DNA of 64,000 nucleotides from JANOZM01 sp031429355. GTDB lineage: Bacteria; Pseudomonadota; Gammaproteobacteria; Burkholderiales; Burkholderiaceae_E. The stretch spans positions 1-64,000 of the forward strand of contig JANOZM010000021.1 in assembly GCA_031429355.1 (NCBI GenBank), written 5' to 3'. Shown one piece after another: positions 43,855-53,197 of this stretch (its first letter is position 1; the number at the start of each line of letters is the position of its first letter). A program made the position numbers and the translations under genes. The notes under the pieces were generated by a model. The model made no database searches, was not told where the DNA came from, and was given only the letters and a program-made list of their open reading frames with translations.

Positions 43855-44510
43855 CCAATTCCGAACCGACCCCTTTAGAGTCAACGCTGGCATTTACGGC
43901 CAATGCCAAAGACAGTTTGTTGGCCGTTGCCATTGTTGACGACGACGAAGCAGTACGCGATTCGTTGCAATGGCTGATGGAAAGTAGAAACTTCCAAGTA
44001 TTGTCGTACGCGAGCGCCGACGAATTCTTAAGCACGTGGGAGCCCAACAAAACCGCTTGCCTAATTCTTGATATTCGTATGCCGGGCATGACAGGCGTCG
44101 AGCTGCATGATGAACTGGTGCGCCAAGGCCATGAGACCAGTGTTATTTTTATTACTGGCCATGGCGATGTGCCAATGGCGGTATCCCGTATGAAGAAAGG
44201 CGCTGTCGATTTCTTACAAAAACCATTTGATCAAGATGAGCTTTGCAATTTAGCGCGCGATGCAATTGAACGCGAACAGCTAAAGCGCGCTTCGGCAAAA
44301 AAACTAACGGCCTCACAAGAGCGTCTTGCCAAACTAACGGCTCGCGAATCGCAAGTGCTAGAACGCATCGTGGCGGGTCGTTTAAACAAGCAAATAGCCG
44401 ATGATTTATCGATCAGTATAAAAACTGTGGAAGCACACCGCTCGAATATTATGGATAAATTGAACGCACGAACCATGGCCGATTTAATGCGAATTGCCTT
44501 AGGAAGCTAA
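43851..44510 (+). CDS. FixJ-family response regulator
   Basis: A 219-residue regulator. The receiver domain has VAIVDDDEAVRDSLQWLME, the phospho-Asp in LILDIRMPGMTG and the switch Lys in FLQKPF. The LuxR-type domain has LTARESQVLERIVAGRLNKQIADDLSISIKTVEAHRSNIMDKL. It overlaps the kinase gene at ATGA (four bases), so the two form one operon. It is closely related to the regulator at 12373-13083: both read PVI.TxHGDVPMAV and GRLNKxIADDLxIS. Confidence 0.93.
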   Translation: MTNSEPTPLESTLAFTANAKDSLLAVAIVDDDEAVRDSLQWLMESRNFQVLSYASADEFLSTWEPNKTACLILDIRMPGMTGVELHDELVRQGHETSVIFITGHGDVPMAVSRMKKGAVDFLQKPFDQDELCNLARDAIEREQLKRASAKKLTASQERLAKLTARESQVLERIVAGRLNKQIADDLSISIKTVEAHRSNIMDKLNARTMADLMRIALGS

Positions 44511-44641
44511 ATGTGGCCCACCTTTAAGCAAGGTACAGCTAGGGTCTAACGACTTGCTAAAGTGTCGCTTTGCACTAACTGAGTCACACAAGATTAGCCC
44601 TCTTAAATGAATCCTGATATACTTTGCGGCTCTACAGAGAT

Positions 44642-44718
44642 GCGGCTGTAGCTCAGTTGGATAGAGTACCTGGCTACGAACCAGGGGGTCGTGGGTTCAA
44701 TTCCTGCCAGCCGCACCA
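44642..44718 (+). tRNA. tRNA-Arg (anticodon ACG)
   Basis: A 77-base gene starting GCGGCTG and ending CAGCCGC, discriminator A and encoded CCA. The anticodon loop CTACGAA, between CCTGG and CCAGG, gives anticodon ACG, read as ICG after deamination and decoding CGU, CGC and CGA. The D loop GTAGCTCAGTTGGATAGAG and the T loop GGTTCAATTCC are standard. It lies alone, 131 bases after the response regulator. Confidence 0.96.
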
Positions 44719-44760
44719 ATTTTATTAAAATAATAAAAGCTCAAAGAAGCAATGCAAATT

Positions 44761-44796
44761 AAAGGCCTCGTTTAAATAAAACGGGGCTTTTTTGTT
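44761..44796 (+). terminator. Rho-independent terminator after tRNA-Arg
   Basis: GCCTCGTTT and AAACGGGGC pair around a four- to five-base loop, with one G-T pair, and are followed by TTTTTTGTTT at 44788-44797. It is about 45 bases after the CCA end of the tRNA. Confidence 0.8.
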
Positions 44797-44927
44797 TCCA
44801 AGCTGGACGTTTGCCCAAAAGTTTCTTTAGCAAAATGCTGCGTCAAATGTACAGTTCAGCTACTATCGCGATAGAACTAAAAAACATAAGAAAACTGACC
44901 ATTAACAATATCGCAAATGGAGACACC

Positions 44928-46634
44928 GTGGCGAACGCAACATTTCAAAACCCCATCAAACACAAACCCAACCAACGTTTACCTTTAGAGGCTTTTTACT
45001 CTTGGGTTGATCAACAGCCCACCAAAACCTACATGACTCAACCAATGGGAATGGGTGAAATACGTACCTACTCTTGGCAGCAAACAATGGACGAGAGCCT
45101 GCGCATGGCGGCTTACCTCAAGTCCTTTGGTTGGCCTGCAGGGACCAAAATTGCCATCATGTCGAAAAACTGCGCATGGTGGATCATGTCCGATTTGGCC
45201 ATTTGGATGGCTGGCTATGTATCAGTGCCTTTGTATCCAACGTTAGCCGCCGAAACAGTTGGTCAAATTATTGCGCACAGTGAATCTAAAGCAATTTTTA
45301 TTGGCAAGCTAGACGACTGGGAACTGATGTCACCCGGAGTTCCAGAAGGTATCGAGCGAATTAGCTATCCTTTGTCCCCGCCCAATAATTACCCTACTTG
45401 GGAAGATATTATTGCCAAGACAAAAGCACTCGAAGGCCGTCCAACACGCGCTGCGGACGATCTAAGTACCTTAATTTATACCTCGGGTACTACCGGTATG
45501 CCAAAAGGCGTGATGCATAGCTTTGCAAACTTTGCAGCCGCCATCGAAAGCGGTGCAGCCCGGGTCGGTCTGAATGGTTCCGATCGCATGTTGTCTTATT
45601 TGCCGCTAGCGCACGTTGCCGAACGTATTTTGGTTGAGCAAGGCTCGTTTATTACGGGTATGAGTTTGTATTTTGCCGAGTCACTCGATACCTTTGCAGC
45701 CGATTTGCAGCGCGCTACCCCTACGATATTTTTCTCGGTCCCGCGTTTGTGGGTGAAATTTCAGCAAGCGGTCGAAGCCAAAATGCCCGCTGAAAAACTA
45801 GCCCGATTACTTAAAATTCCAATCATCCGTGGCATCGTTAAAAAGAAAATTTTAACAACGCTTGGACTTAATCATTGCCGCGTTGCAGTGGGTGGTGCCG
45901 CACCAATGCCACCAGAGCTTTTGCGCTGGTACGACCGTCTTGGGCTTAATATTTTGGAAGCTTATGGCATGACCGAAAATGGCGCGGTGTCTCACGCAAC
46001 TTTATCGGGAAAACCAAGTCCAGGCACCGTAGGGCAGCAATATGAAGGTGTAGAAACTAGGTTAGATCCGGATACCAGCGAAATTCAAATTCGTTGCGCT
46101 TGGTTAATGCAAGGTTATTACAAAGAGCCAGAACAAACTCAGCAAGCCTTTACGGCTGACGGTTGGCTTAAAACCGGCGACAAAGGTGCCTTTGATAGTG
46201 ATAACAACCTAAAGATTACCGGTCGTGTTAAAGACCTGTTTAAAACGTCTAAGGGCAAATATATTGCCCCAGCCAAAATTGAAGACCGGCTGGTAATGAA
46301 CAACTTCATTGAGGCTTGTGCGGTTGTCGGCGCTAATTTAGGCCAACCGCTTGGCTTGTTAATGCTGTCCCCCTTGGGCCTTAAAACTGCACAAGAGGGC
46401 AAAAAGGCAGAAATTGATGCAAACTTTAGTACTTTTTTAAAGTCGGTTAACGCTGGTCTCGACCCACACGAGCAAATGAGTTCTTTCATTATTGTTAAAG
46501 ATGCGTGGACTGTTGATAGCGGCTTTATTACGCCAACCTTCAAAATCAAGCGCAATAAAATCGAAGAAGCTTATGGTTCAAACTTCGAAAAATGGTCACT
46601 CTCGCGTGCCCCAGTGGTTTGGGAAGGCTCCTAA
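44928..46634 (+). CDS. AMP-dependent acyl-CoA synthetase (long-chain fatty-acid type)
   Basis: An ATP-dependent ligase of the ANL superfamily that activates carboxylic acids to CoA thioesters through an acyl-AMP. The P-loop reads LIYTSGTTGMPKGVMHS, the A5 motif region has ILEAYGMTENGAVSH, and A7/A8 reads LKTGDKGAFDSDNNLKITGRVKDLFKTSKGKYIAP. The form with LFKTSKGKYIAP and without the YGMTETG-only short type suggests an ACSL-like enzyme. I set the start at GTG 44928, with GGAG (44919-44922) five bases upstream; the longer reading adds 39 unconserved residues. The substrate chain length is not readable. Confidence 0.9.
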   Translation: MANATFQNPIKHKPNQRLPLEAFYSWVDQQPTKTYMTQPMGMGEIRTYSWQQTMDESLRMAAYLKSFGWPAGTKIAIMSKNCAWWIMSDLAIWMAGYVSVPLYPTLAAETVGQIIAHSESKAIFIGKLDDWELMSPGVPEGIERISYPLSPPNNYPTWEDIIAKTKALEGRPTRAADDLSTLIYTSGTTGMPKGVMHSFANFAAAIESGAARVGLNGSDRMLSYLPLAHVAERILVEQGSFITGMSLYFAESLDTFAADLQRATPTIFFSVPRLWVKFQQAVEAKMPAEKLARLLKIPIIRGIVKKKILTTLGLNHCRVAVGGAAPMPPELLRWYDRLGLNILEAYGMTENGAVSHATLSGKPSPGTVGQQYEGVETRLDPDTSEIQIRCAWLMQGYYKEPEQTQQAFTADGWLKTGDKGAFDSDNNLKITGRVKDLFKTSKGKYIAPAKIEDRLVMNNFIEACAVVGANLGQPLGLLMLSPLGLKTAQEGKKAEIDANFSTFLKSVNAGLDPHEQMSSFIIVKDAWTVDSGFITPTFKIKRNKIEEAYGSNFEKWSLSRAPVVWEGS

Positions 46635-46821
46635 ATTAACCACAGTTTTTAACCGCTGATCGGGGCAGGAGGGACACTCATCCCGCCTGCCTATCTAAGT
46701 TAATCGCCCTCTTTGAGCATGTCTCTTAACGCAGCGCTACACAAAAAATAGCGCGGCATTAACTAGACCAAACGCAGACAGTAAAGCGTTTTTAAAAAGC
46801 TCTACAAAGAGGAAATAAGCG

Positions 46822-47043
46822 ATGAATATGTTAGTCGAACGAGGCCGTGTGCCATTTATGCCGGCCAATGACGAAATGCTAGAGTCAGTCGATTCGATGC
46901 CCGATGTTGTTAGCGAGTTTGCCGACTTTGAAGAGTACGAAGCGCTTCGCAAAGAAGTATTCGCTTTTCATGTAGTTGAATGGCAAAAAACACAACTAGA
47001 AGTGGCCTCCAAGATTGGTATGGGTCCACCGCGTAGTTTGTAG
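46822..47043 (+). CDS. Small acidic protein of unknown function
   Basis: A 73-residue frame with AAGAGGA at 46805-46811 ahead of its ATG. The protein is acidic (PANDEMLESVDSMPD, EFADFEEYEALRKE) with no cysteine and no membrane helix; the last third is amphipathic. I do not recognise a family. Support comes from the ribosome site and from the absence of any other gene in the interval. It abuts the end of fahA, three bases away on the other strand. Confidence 0.5.
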   Translation: MNMLVERGRVPFMPANDEMLESVDSMPDVVSEFADFEEYEALRKEVFAFHVVEWQKTQLEVASKIGMGPPRSL

Positions 47044-47046
47044 AGC

Positions 47047-48441
47047 TTAAATAATTGTTCCAGAGCACTCGCCGAATCCAATCCGTCGGGTGCCTTCTTT
47101 TTGGCAGTAAGCCTTTATCGTTAGACGATCGCCATTTTGCAAAAATGTTCGGCTCTCGCCACTTGGCAATGCAATTGGTTTCTTACCACCCTCGGTAATT
47201 TCTAACAAACAACCCAGGCTATCTGCCTCGGGTCCAGAAGTCGTGCCGGTACCCAGCAAATCGCCGCTTTCTAAATTGCACCCACCCATTGAGTGATGCG
47301 TAACCATTTGCCCAACAGTCCAATACAAATGTTTTAGGCTTGCATGGCTTAATTGATGCGCAGCGGTTTTTGCAGTTTGCATTGTTTCGGTTTCAATAAA
47401 CGCTTCTAACGCAATATCAAAACCACCGCCGTTTGCCTGATAGTCGTTGCTTAAATAAGGCAACGGTTGTGGATCGGACTCTGGACGGGTTGCTAATGGT
47501 GATCTAAAAGGAGCCAAGGCTTCTAGGGTAACAATCCAAGGTGACACCGAGGTTAAAAAGCTCTTGGCTAAAAATGGGCCTAGTGGCTGGTACTCCCAAC
47601 CTTGAACATCACGCGCCGACCAATCGTTTAGCAAACACAGACCAAAAATATGATCTTCGGCATCAGCAATTGCAATTGGTTCTCCCAACACATTGCCAGG
47701 GCCAATCCAAACACCCATTTCAAGCTCGTAATCGAGGCGCTGCGACTGTCCTACGTGCGGCGCCGCTGCACCGGCAGGCATGAGCTGCCCGTTGGGGCGT
47801 TTAACGGTATGGCCGCTAGCCCGTACCGACGAGGCCCGCCCGTGGTAACCAATAGGAACATATTTGTAATTGGGAAGCAAAGGTGCATCGGGACGAAACA
47901 ACTTACCGACGTTCATCGCATGGTGAACTGACGCAAAAAAATCGGTGTAGTTACCAACCCTTGCAGGCACCCCCATTTCCACTTTTTTCATCGGTACTAA
48001 ACAGGCTCTAGCCTTATCACGTTTTGTATTGTCTTCGCGTAGTAACTGCGATAGGGCCAGGCGCAAAGCAGCCCAAGCGGGACGCCCTAAGGCCATAAAG
48101 GTATTCATTTGCCCCAAGGCGGCGGCCTGCGCTGCGCTAGCTGCAACGCCAGAAAACAAACCCGATTTGCAAGCCGCAGTTAGATCTAAAATTTGATCGC
48201 CAATCGCCACACCACCACTGTAGTCGTGCGCCTTGCTATCGATTAAGCGGAACACACCAAAAGGCAAATTTTGAATCGGAAAATCACTCGTTTCGTCGTT
48301 CGCCGATTGAACCCAACTTTTTAACGATGGATCGTGCGTTTCATTTAACTGCGCGTGCACCACAGGCGCGCTGGTAGGCAATTGTTGGTTGCTATCGGAC
48401 GACAATTCGGACGACAAATCAGAAGGTATATCAGAGGACAT
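47047..48441 (-). CDS. fahA: Fumarylacetoacetase
   Basis: The final step of tyrosine and phenylalanine breakdown: fumarylacetoacetate to fumarate and acetoacetate. The 464 residues match the mammalian-type enzyme. The N-terminal domain has LPFGVFRLID, and the catalytic region shows YTDFFASVHHAMNVGKLFRPDAPLLPNYKYVPIGYHGRASS (split; the His of DFFAS-HHA and the Asp/Glu metal ligands in LDYELEMGVWIG and LCLLNDWSARDVQGWEYQPLGPF are kept). C-terminal NLESGDLLGTGTTSGPE is typical. It follows hmgA by 48 bases in the same direction, so the two form an operon. Confidence 0.96.
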   Translation of the reverse strand: MSSDIPSDLSSELSSDSNQQLPTSAPVVHAQLNETHDPSLKSWVQSANDETSDFPIQNLPFGVFRLIDSKAHDYSGGVAIGDQILDLTAACKSGLFSGVAASAAQAAALGQMNTFMALGRPAWAALRLALSQLLREDNTKRDKARACLVPMKKVEMGVPARVGNYTDFFASVHHAMNVGKLFRPDAPLLPNYKYVPIGYHGRASSVRASGHTVKRPNGQLMPAGAAAPHVGQSQRLDYELEMGVWIGPGNVLGEPIAIADAEDHIFGLCLLNDWSARDVQGWEYQPLGPFLAKSFLTSVSPWIVTLEALAPFRSPLATRPESDPQPLPYLSNDYQANGGGFDIALEAFIETETMQTAKTAAHQLSHASLKHLYWTVGQMVTHHSMGGCNLESGDLLGTGTTSGPEADSLGCLLEITEGGKKPIALPSGESRTFLQNGDRLTIKAYCQKEGTRRIGFGECSGTII

Positions 48442-48489
48442 AAATGATTAAAACTATTCGGTTAATAAAATTGAATCGGACTGCTTTGT

Positions 48490-49827
48490 TTAGCGCGTTG
48501 TTGCACTGAAATTACTTTTAAGATCGGACCAACAACGATGATAGTCGGCTTGCAATTGCCCGCCATTGGCGGCAACTTTTAAAGCAGCGACAGTGGGCAC
48601 AATAACGTAACGGCTTTCAAACATAAATGCCATTGTGTCCGTTAGTTTATGCGGAATAAGTTGGGCCGTGCTGGCTTTGTTATGAGTGGGTGCATCAGGC
48701 CCGTGACCACTCCAGCTGTTGTGTAGGCTCGATCCACCGGGAACAAACCCTTCGGGCTTTGCATCGTACACGCCTTTAATAAGGCCCATAAATTCACTCA
48801 TGACATTGCGGTGATACCAAGGCGGGCGAAACGTATCTTCGTTGACTAGCCAGCGCGGCGGGAAAATAACAAAATCGACGTTTGCTGTTCCCGGCAAATC
48901 GCTCGGTGAAGTTAATACTGTAAAAATAGACGGATCGGGATGATCAAAACTAACGCTGCCGATCGTATTAAAGTGTTCTAGATTATATTTAAAAGGCAAT
49001 AAATTGCCGTGCCAAGCGACTACATCAAAAGGACTATGATCGAGTTGTGTTTGCCATAACCCACCATCAAATTTTGCAACCAATTGGGTTGATTTATTGT
49101 TGTCTTCGTAAGCTGCATGGGGGGCACTAAAGTCACGTGGGTTAGCCAAGCCATTACTACCAATTGGGCCTAATTCGGGTAAACGAAAATGTGCGCCGTA
49201 GTTTTCGCATACATAACCCCGCGCTTGCGCATCGAGCAAAACCACCCGAAACCGTAAACCGCGCGGAAGTAGTAAAATTTCTCCGGGCCCAATCGTGTGC
49301 TCACCTAATTCGGTCATGATTTGCAAACGCCCAACTTGCGGCACGATTAACATCTCGCCATCGGCATTGTAAAAAGCACGATCTTGCATGGATCGATTGC
49401 AGCTATACAACAGCACCGCCATCCCTGTTTGCGCTCGGGCATCACCATTAGCCGCCCACGTCACCAAACTATCTACAAAATCGGTCGGCTTGGCGCTTAG
49501 CTTGTCTAGCATTGGCAACGGGTCCCATCGATACTGCTGAGGGCTGCACCGATGATCTAAGGGTGCAGTTAACCAAGTTGCTTGCGTGTATGGTTGAAAC
49601 GGCTCATGCCGCGCCGAAGGCCAAATGCGGTAGGTCCATGTGCGCATATTGGTGGCACGTGGAGCGGTAAATGCCGAACCCGACAGCGTTTCTGCGTACA
49701 AGCCATATGCAGGCCGTTGGGGGCTGTTTTTACCTACCGGCAATGCACCGGGCAGCGCTTCGGACGTCAGGTAGCTACCGAAGCCACTTAGTGCAGTTTG
49801 CGTTTGAATTTTGGATAAATCGGTCAT
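48490..49827 (-). CDS. hmgA: Homogentisate 1,2-dioxygenase
   Basis: A non-heme iron cupin-type dioxygenase that opens the ring of homogentisate to maleylacetoacetate. The 445 residues contain the family landmarks ALPVGKNSPQRPAYGLYAE-like start, GEILLLPRGLRFRV, YGAHFRLPELGPIGSNGLANPRDF, PFDVVAWHGNLLPFKYNLEHFN, and the iron-site stretches PPWYHRNVMSEFMGLIKG and LHNSWSGHGPDAPT. With fahA downstream it gives two of the three ring-cleavage steps; maleylacetoacetate isomerase is not adjacent. Divergent from the acyl-CoA dehydrogenase gene. Confidence 0.96.
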   Translation of the reverse strand: MTDLSKIQTQTALSGFGSYLTSEALPGALPVGKNSPQRPAYGLYAETLSGSAFTAPRATNMRTWTYRIWPSARHEPFQPYTQATWLTAPLDHRCSPQQYRWDPLPMLDKLSAKPTDFVDSLVTWAANGDARAQTGMAVLLYSCNRSMQDRAFYNADGEMLIVPQVGRLQIMTELGEHTIGPGEILLLPRGLRFRVVLLDAQARGYVCENYGAHFRLPELGPIGSNGLANPRDFSAPHAAYEDNNKSTQLVAKFDGGLWQTQLDHSPFDVVAWHGNLLPFKYNLEHFNTIGSVSFDHPDPSIFTVLTSPSDLPGTANVDFVIFPPRWLVNEDTFRPPWYHRNVMSEFMGLIKGVYDAKPEGFVPGGSSLHNSWSGHGPDAPTHNKASTAQLIPHKLTDTMAFMFESRYVIVPTVAALKVAANGGQLQADYHRCWSDLKSNFSATTR

Positions 49828-49954
49828 AGGGTTAAAAGTGTAGCGCAGTGATGGCGTCGCGCAAGGATAAATGGTCGATCTGGCATCTTACCGAGTTTAA
49901 GGGCTGGGTTTAGGATAAATTACGTCAATTACTTTTTTTGCAGGCGCACGATAT

Positions 49955-51775
49955 ATGCTAACGACGACCCATGAAGTAACCAATCAAAGCGAACCACTAA
50001 GCGACTGGAATGTGTATTTGGGCGATGCGGCACTTGCCGATGCTGTTGGCTTTTTAAGCACTGAGGTCGGCAATAAGAATGGTTCATTAAATAGTCCGCT
50101 AGACGTTCCGCTTACTGCATTTGGCAAACATATTGGTTCGGCTCGTTATGCACAGGCTGCCAATCAAGCCAATCACAATGGCCCGATTGTTCACAATTTC
50201 GATTCACGCGGACGAAGACTCGATGTTGTTGAATTTCATCCGGCTTATCACCAGTTAATGCAGTACGCAGCCGAACAAGGTTTGGCCGCTGCACCTTGGA
50301 GCGAAACTGCGCCCGATAACGCGCACTTATTGCGCGCCGCTAAATTTGCCATGCACTCCGGAATTGAAGCCGGTGTCCTTTGTCCGATCTCGATGAGTTA
50401 TGCCGTCGTTCCCGCCTTGCAAGCGCAGCCGGAGTTATTGGCGCAAACATTACCGAAACTGACCGCCCTAGCCTACGATCCGCGGCCAATTCCTTGGCAA
50501 AGAAAAACATCAATGACGATGGGTATGGGGATGACCGAAAAACAAGGCGGCTCGGACGTACGCGCCAACACAACGAAAGCGACGCCATCGGCAACAAATG
50601 CCGAGCAATGGCAAATCACTGGTCACAAGTGGTTTTTTTCAGCCCCAATGTGCGATGCGTTTTTAGTGCTGGCTCAAGTAGAAACAAATCGCGTTGGCCA
50701 TGAAAAGCAAGCAGGGCTTAGTTGTTTTTTCATTCCGAGCTACTTAGAAAACGGCAGCGAATCGGGTCAACGCAATGCAATTCATATTCAGCGTCTAAAA
50801 GACAAATTGGGTAACCGCTCGAATGCAAGCTCTGAGGTTGAATTTCAAAGTGCTACGGCTTGGCTTGTCGGGCCAATAGGCAAAGGAATTAATACCATTT
50901 TAGAAATGGGCACGATGACGCGAATTGATTGTGCTTTGGGGACCTCGGGATTAATGCGCCAAGCACTTAGCTTAGCGATTGACCATTGCAGGCAACGCTT
51001 GGCATTTGGCCGTCCCTTAATTGAACAGCCAATGATGCAACAAGTACTAGCCGATATGGCTTTGGAAAGCGAAGCGGCGACTTTGCTTGCAATGCGCATT
51101 GCAGCTAGCCTTGATCGCACCAACAATGGCGATGAAAATTCACCCACTAACGCATTTGAAATTGCGTTACGCCGTATTGCGACCCCAGCTGCAAAATTTT
51201 GGATCTGCAAGCGTGGCGCGCTTTTAGCCCAAGAAGCAATGGAGTGTTTAGGTGGCAACGGCTACGTTGAAGAAGGCGTTATGGCGCGAATTTATCGGGA
51301 AATGCCATTGAACTCAATTTGGGAGGGTGCCGGTAATATCATGGGGCTCGATATTTTGCGCAGCTTAAAAAAAGCAGCCACTGAAGATTTGGGCAGCGCT
51401 CAAGTTAGCGCTAGTTCAAATGTTGCAATCAACCCAGTTTCAGCGCTTGCTGCAATTAAACAAGAAATTGCGCCCAGCATTGGCCAACACAAGCGCTTCG
51501 ATCTTTTAGCCCAACGTTGGTTTATGCAATTCGATAACCTTGCACTTGGACAAGACTCCCCTTTACAAGAAACCAATGCGCGCCAGCTAGCGACCGAAAT
51601 AGCGATTATTTTGCAAGCCCATTTAATGGCTCAGATTAGCCCAAGATTTGTGTTTGAAGCCTTTTGCAATTCGCGCATTTGCGAAAACGGATTGGTGCAA
51701 CCACCGGCTAGCTTTGGCTTACGCGCGGTAGACAACCCAGATTTAATTTTAGCCAGAGCTCGACCCAAGCACTGA
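49955..51775 (+). CDS. AidB-like acyl-CoA dehydrogenase
   Basis: A 606-residue FAD protein of the AidB/isovaleryl-type acyl-CoA dehydrogenase branch. The family motifs are GMGMTEKQGGSDVRANTT (flavin/adenine region), FSAPMCDAFLVLAQ, KDKLGNRSNASSEVEF, GGNGYVEEGVMARIYRE and NSIWEGAGNIMGLDILR. AidB in E. coli binds DNA and is induced by alkylation, yet keeps acyl-CoA dehydrogenase folds; whether this one acts on DNA or a substrate is open. Its 3' end overlaps the convergent dadA gene by 27 bases. Confidence 0.9.
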   Translation: MLTTTHEVTNQSEPLSDWNVYLGDAALADAVGFLSTEVGNKNGSLNSPLDVPLTAFGKHIGSARYAQAANQANHNGPIVHNFDSRGRRLDVVEFHPAYHQLMQYAAEQGLAAAPWSETAPDNAHLLRAAKFAMHSGIEAGVLCPISMSYAVVPALQAQPELLAQTLPKLTALAYDPRPIPWQRKTSMTMGMGMTEKQGGSDVRANTTKATPSATNAEQWQITGHKWFFSAPMCDAFLVLAQVETNRVGHEKQAGLSCFFIPSYLENGSESGQRNAIHIQRLKDKLGNRSNASSEVEFQSATAWLVGPIGKGINTILEMGTMTRIDCALGTSGLMRQALSLAIDHCRQRLAFGRPLIEQPMMQQVLADMALESEAATLLAMRIAASLDRTNNGDENSPTNAFEIALRRIATPAAKFWICKRGALLAQEAMECLGGNGYVEEGVMARIYREMPLNSIWEGAGNIMGLDILRSLKKAATEDLGSAQVSASSNVAINPVSALAAIKQEIAPSIGQHKRFDLLAQRWFMQFDNLALGQDSPLQETNARQLATEIAIILQAHLMAQISPRFVFEAFCNSRICENGLVQPPASFGLRAVDNPDLILARARPKH

Positions 51776-53095
51776 GGCTACTTTTGAAGACTTGCGCGGC
51801 ACACTAGTCGCACGGCCTTCGGGCAGTGCGCCGTAAAAACCGAAATCGAATTCTGGAATGCGCCCATCGATAAGCTCGGCCAACGCTTTGCCTGACCCAG
51901 CACCGTGCGTCCAACCTAAAGTACCGTGACCCGCATTAATCCACAGTCCTTTAACTTTACCGCGGCCAATGTAAGGAATGTTTGTCGGCGTACTTGGGCG
52001 TAAACCTGTCCAATACTGTGGGGCACTAGTATCTGCGACCCCTGGGAAAATTTCTTCAAACCGTTTTACCAAAGAGGCGCAGCGTAGTTTTGCGGTTGGA
52101 CTGTCTAAGCTAGTGTCAAAACCATTCAGCTCGGCGGTGCCAGCGATACGAACTGAATTACCCAAACGAGAAATCGCAATTTTACGTTCGTCGTCTAACA
52201 AACTAACTTGGCTGGCTTTACTTGGGTCGCGTAATTTTAAGGTCGCGCTGTACCCCTTGGCTGGGTAAATCATTAAGTTTTCACCTAACGGTTTTACCAA
52301 CTGGCGCGAGTACGACCCCATCGCGACAACAACTGCATCTGCGTTAAGATTCCCAGCCAAACCCGTAACACGATCTTTAATAGTAACGCTACGAATTGCG
52401 CTTAGGCCGGCATTAAGCGATTGAATATCGTGGTTGAATAAAAATTGAGCACCCAACGCACGAGCGCGTTTTACCAATTCTTGTGTAAAAACTTTTGCAT
52501 CACCCGACTCATCGCTTGGGGTATACGTGCCGCCAGTAATTTGATCGCCAAACGACGCAAGCGCTGGTTCGATCGCAAGCACGCCAGCGCGATCTAAAAT
52601 TCGACGGTCGACCCCGTAGTGCTGCATCAGCGCTGCCCCGGCGGCTCCACCCTCAAGCCCAGCTTGGCTAGAAAAATAATGCAAAATACCTTTTTGAATT
52701 CGCTGATATTCGATACCTGTATCGGCGACAATTTCATGCAATGCGGTTTGGCTGTAGCGCCCTAAGGAAACCAATTGTTTTACATTACGCGCAAAGGCGG
52801 CGTCATTACAATTGGCTAAAAACTGCAAACCCCAACGCCACTGATGCGGGTCTAACTTAAAGCGATAGAGTAGTGGTGCATCGGGTTGCGTCATCCACTT
52901 CAACATTTTTAACGGAGCATCTTTGCTGGCCCAAGGTTCGCAAAAACAAACCGATATTTGCGCACCATTGGCAAAGCTAGTTTCTAAGGCTGCATCGGGC
53001 TGGCGGTCAACAACCGTAACTTCGTGGCCCTGACGGGTCAAGTACCAAGCAGTAGTTACCCCAATGATGCCTGCGCCAAGAACCGTTACTTTCAT
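51749..53095 (-). CDS. dadA: D-amino-acid dehydrogenase small subunit
   Basis: A membrane-associated FAD enzyme that oxidises D-amino acids to 2-oxoacids and passes electrons to quinones. The dinucleotide motif VLGAGIIGVTTAWYL is at the N-terminus, followed by DRQPDAALETSFANGAQIS and the EPWASKDAPLKMLKW stretch that marks DadA. The C-terminal WTGLRPSTPTNIPYIGR and GHGTLGWTHGAGSGK bind FAD. I start at the ATG at 53095; the longer frame adds ten unconserved residues. It is divergent from an ArgP-like regulator, and its 3' end overlaps the acyl-CoA dehydrogenase gene. A racemase gene is not seen next to it. Confidence 0.94.
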   Translation of the reverse strand: MKVTVLGAGIIGVTTAWYLTRQGHEVTVVDRQPDAALETSFANGAQISVCFCEPWASKDAPLKMLKWMTQPDAPLLYRFKLDPHQWRWGLQFLANCNDAAFARNVKQLVSLGRYSQTALHEIVADTGIEYQRIQKGILHYFSSQAGLEGGAAGAALMQHYGVDRRILDRAGVLAIEPALASFGDQITGGTYTPSDESGDAKVFTQELVKRARALGAQFLFNHDIQSLNAGLSAIRSVTIKDRVTGLAGNLNADAVVVAMGSYSRQLVKPLGENLMIYPAKGYSATLKLRDPSKASQVSLLDDERKIAISRLGNSVRIAGTAELNGFDTSLDSPTAKLRCASLVKRFEEIFPGVADTSAPQYWTGLRPSTPTNIPYIGRGKVKGLWINAGHGTLGWTHGAGSGKALAELIDGRIPEFDFGFYGALPEGRATSVPRKSSKVASVLGSSSG

Positions 53096-53197
53096 GTTGA
53101 AACCTGAATTTAAATGATTTTGCAAAGTGTCTACTAAAACACCGCTGGGCTCCTAGTGTTTGTAATATTATTCATGTTGTATTAAATTCGTTCATGT

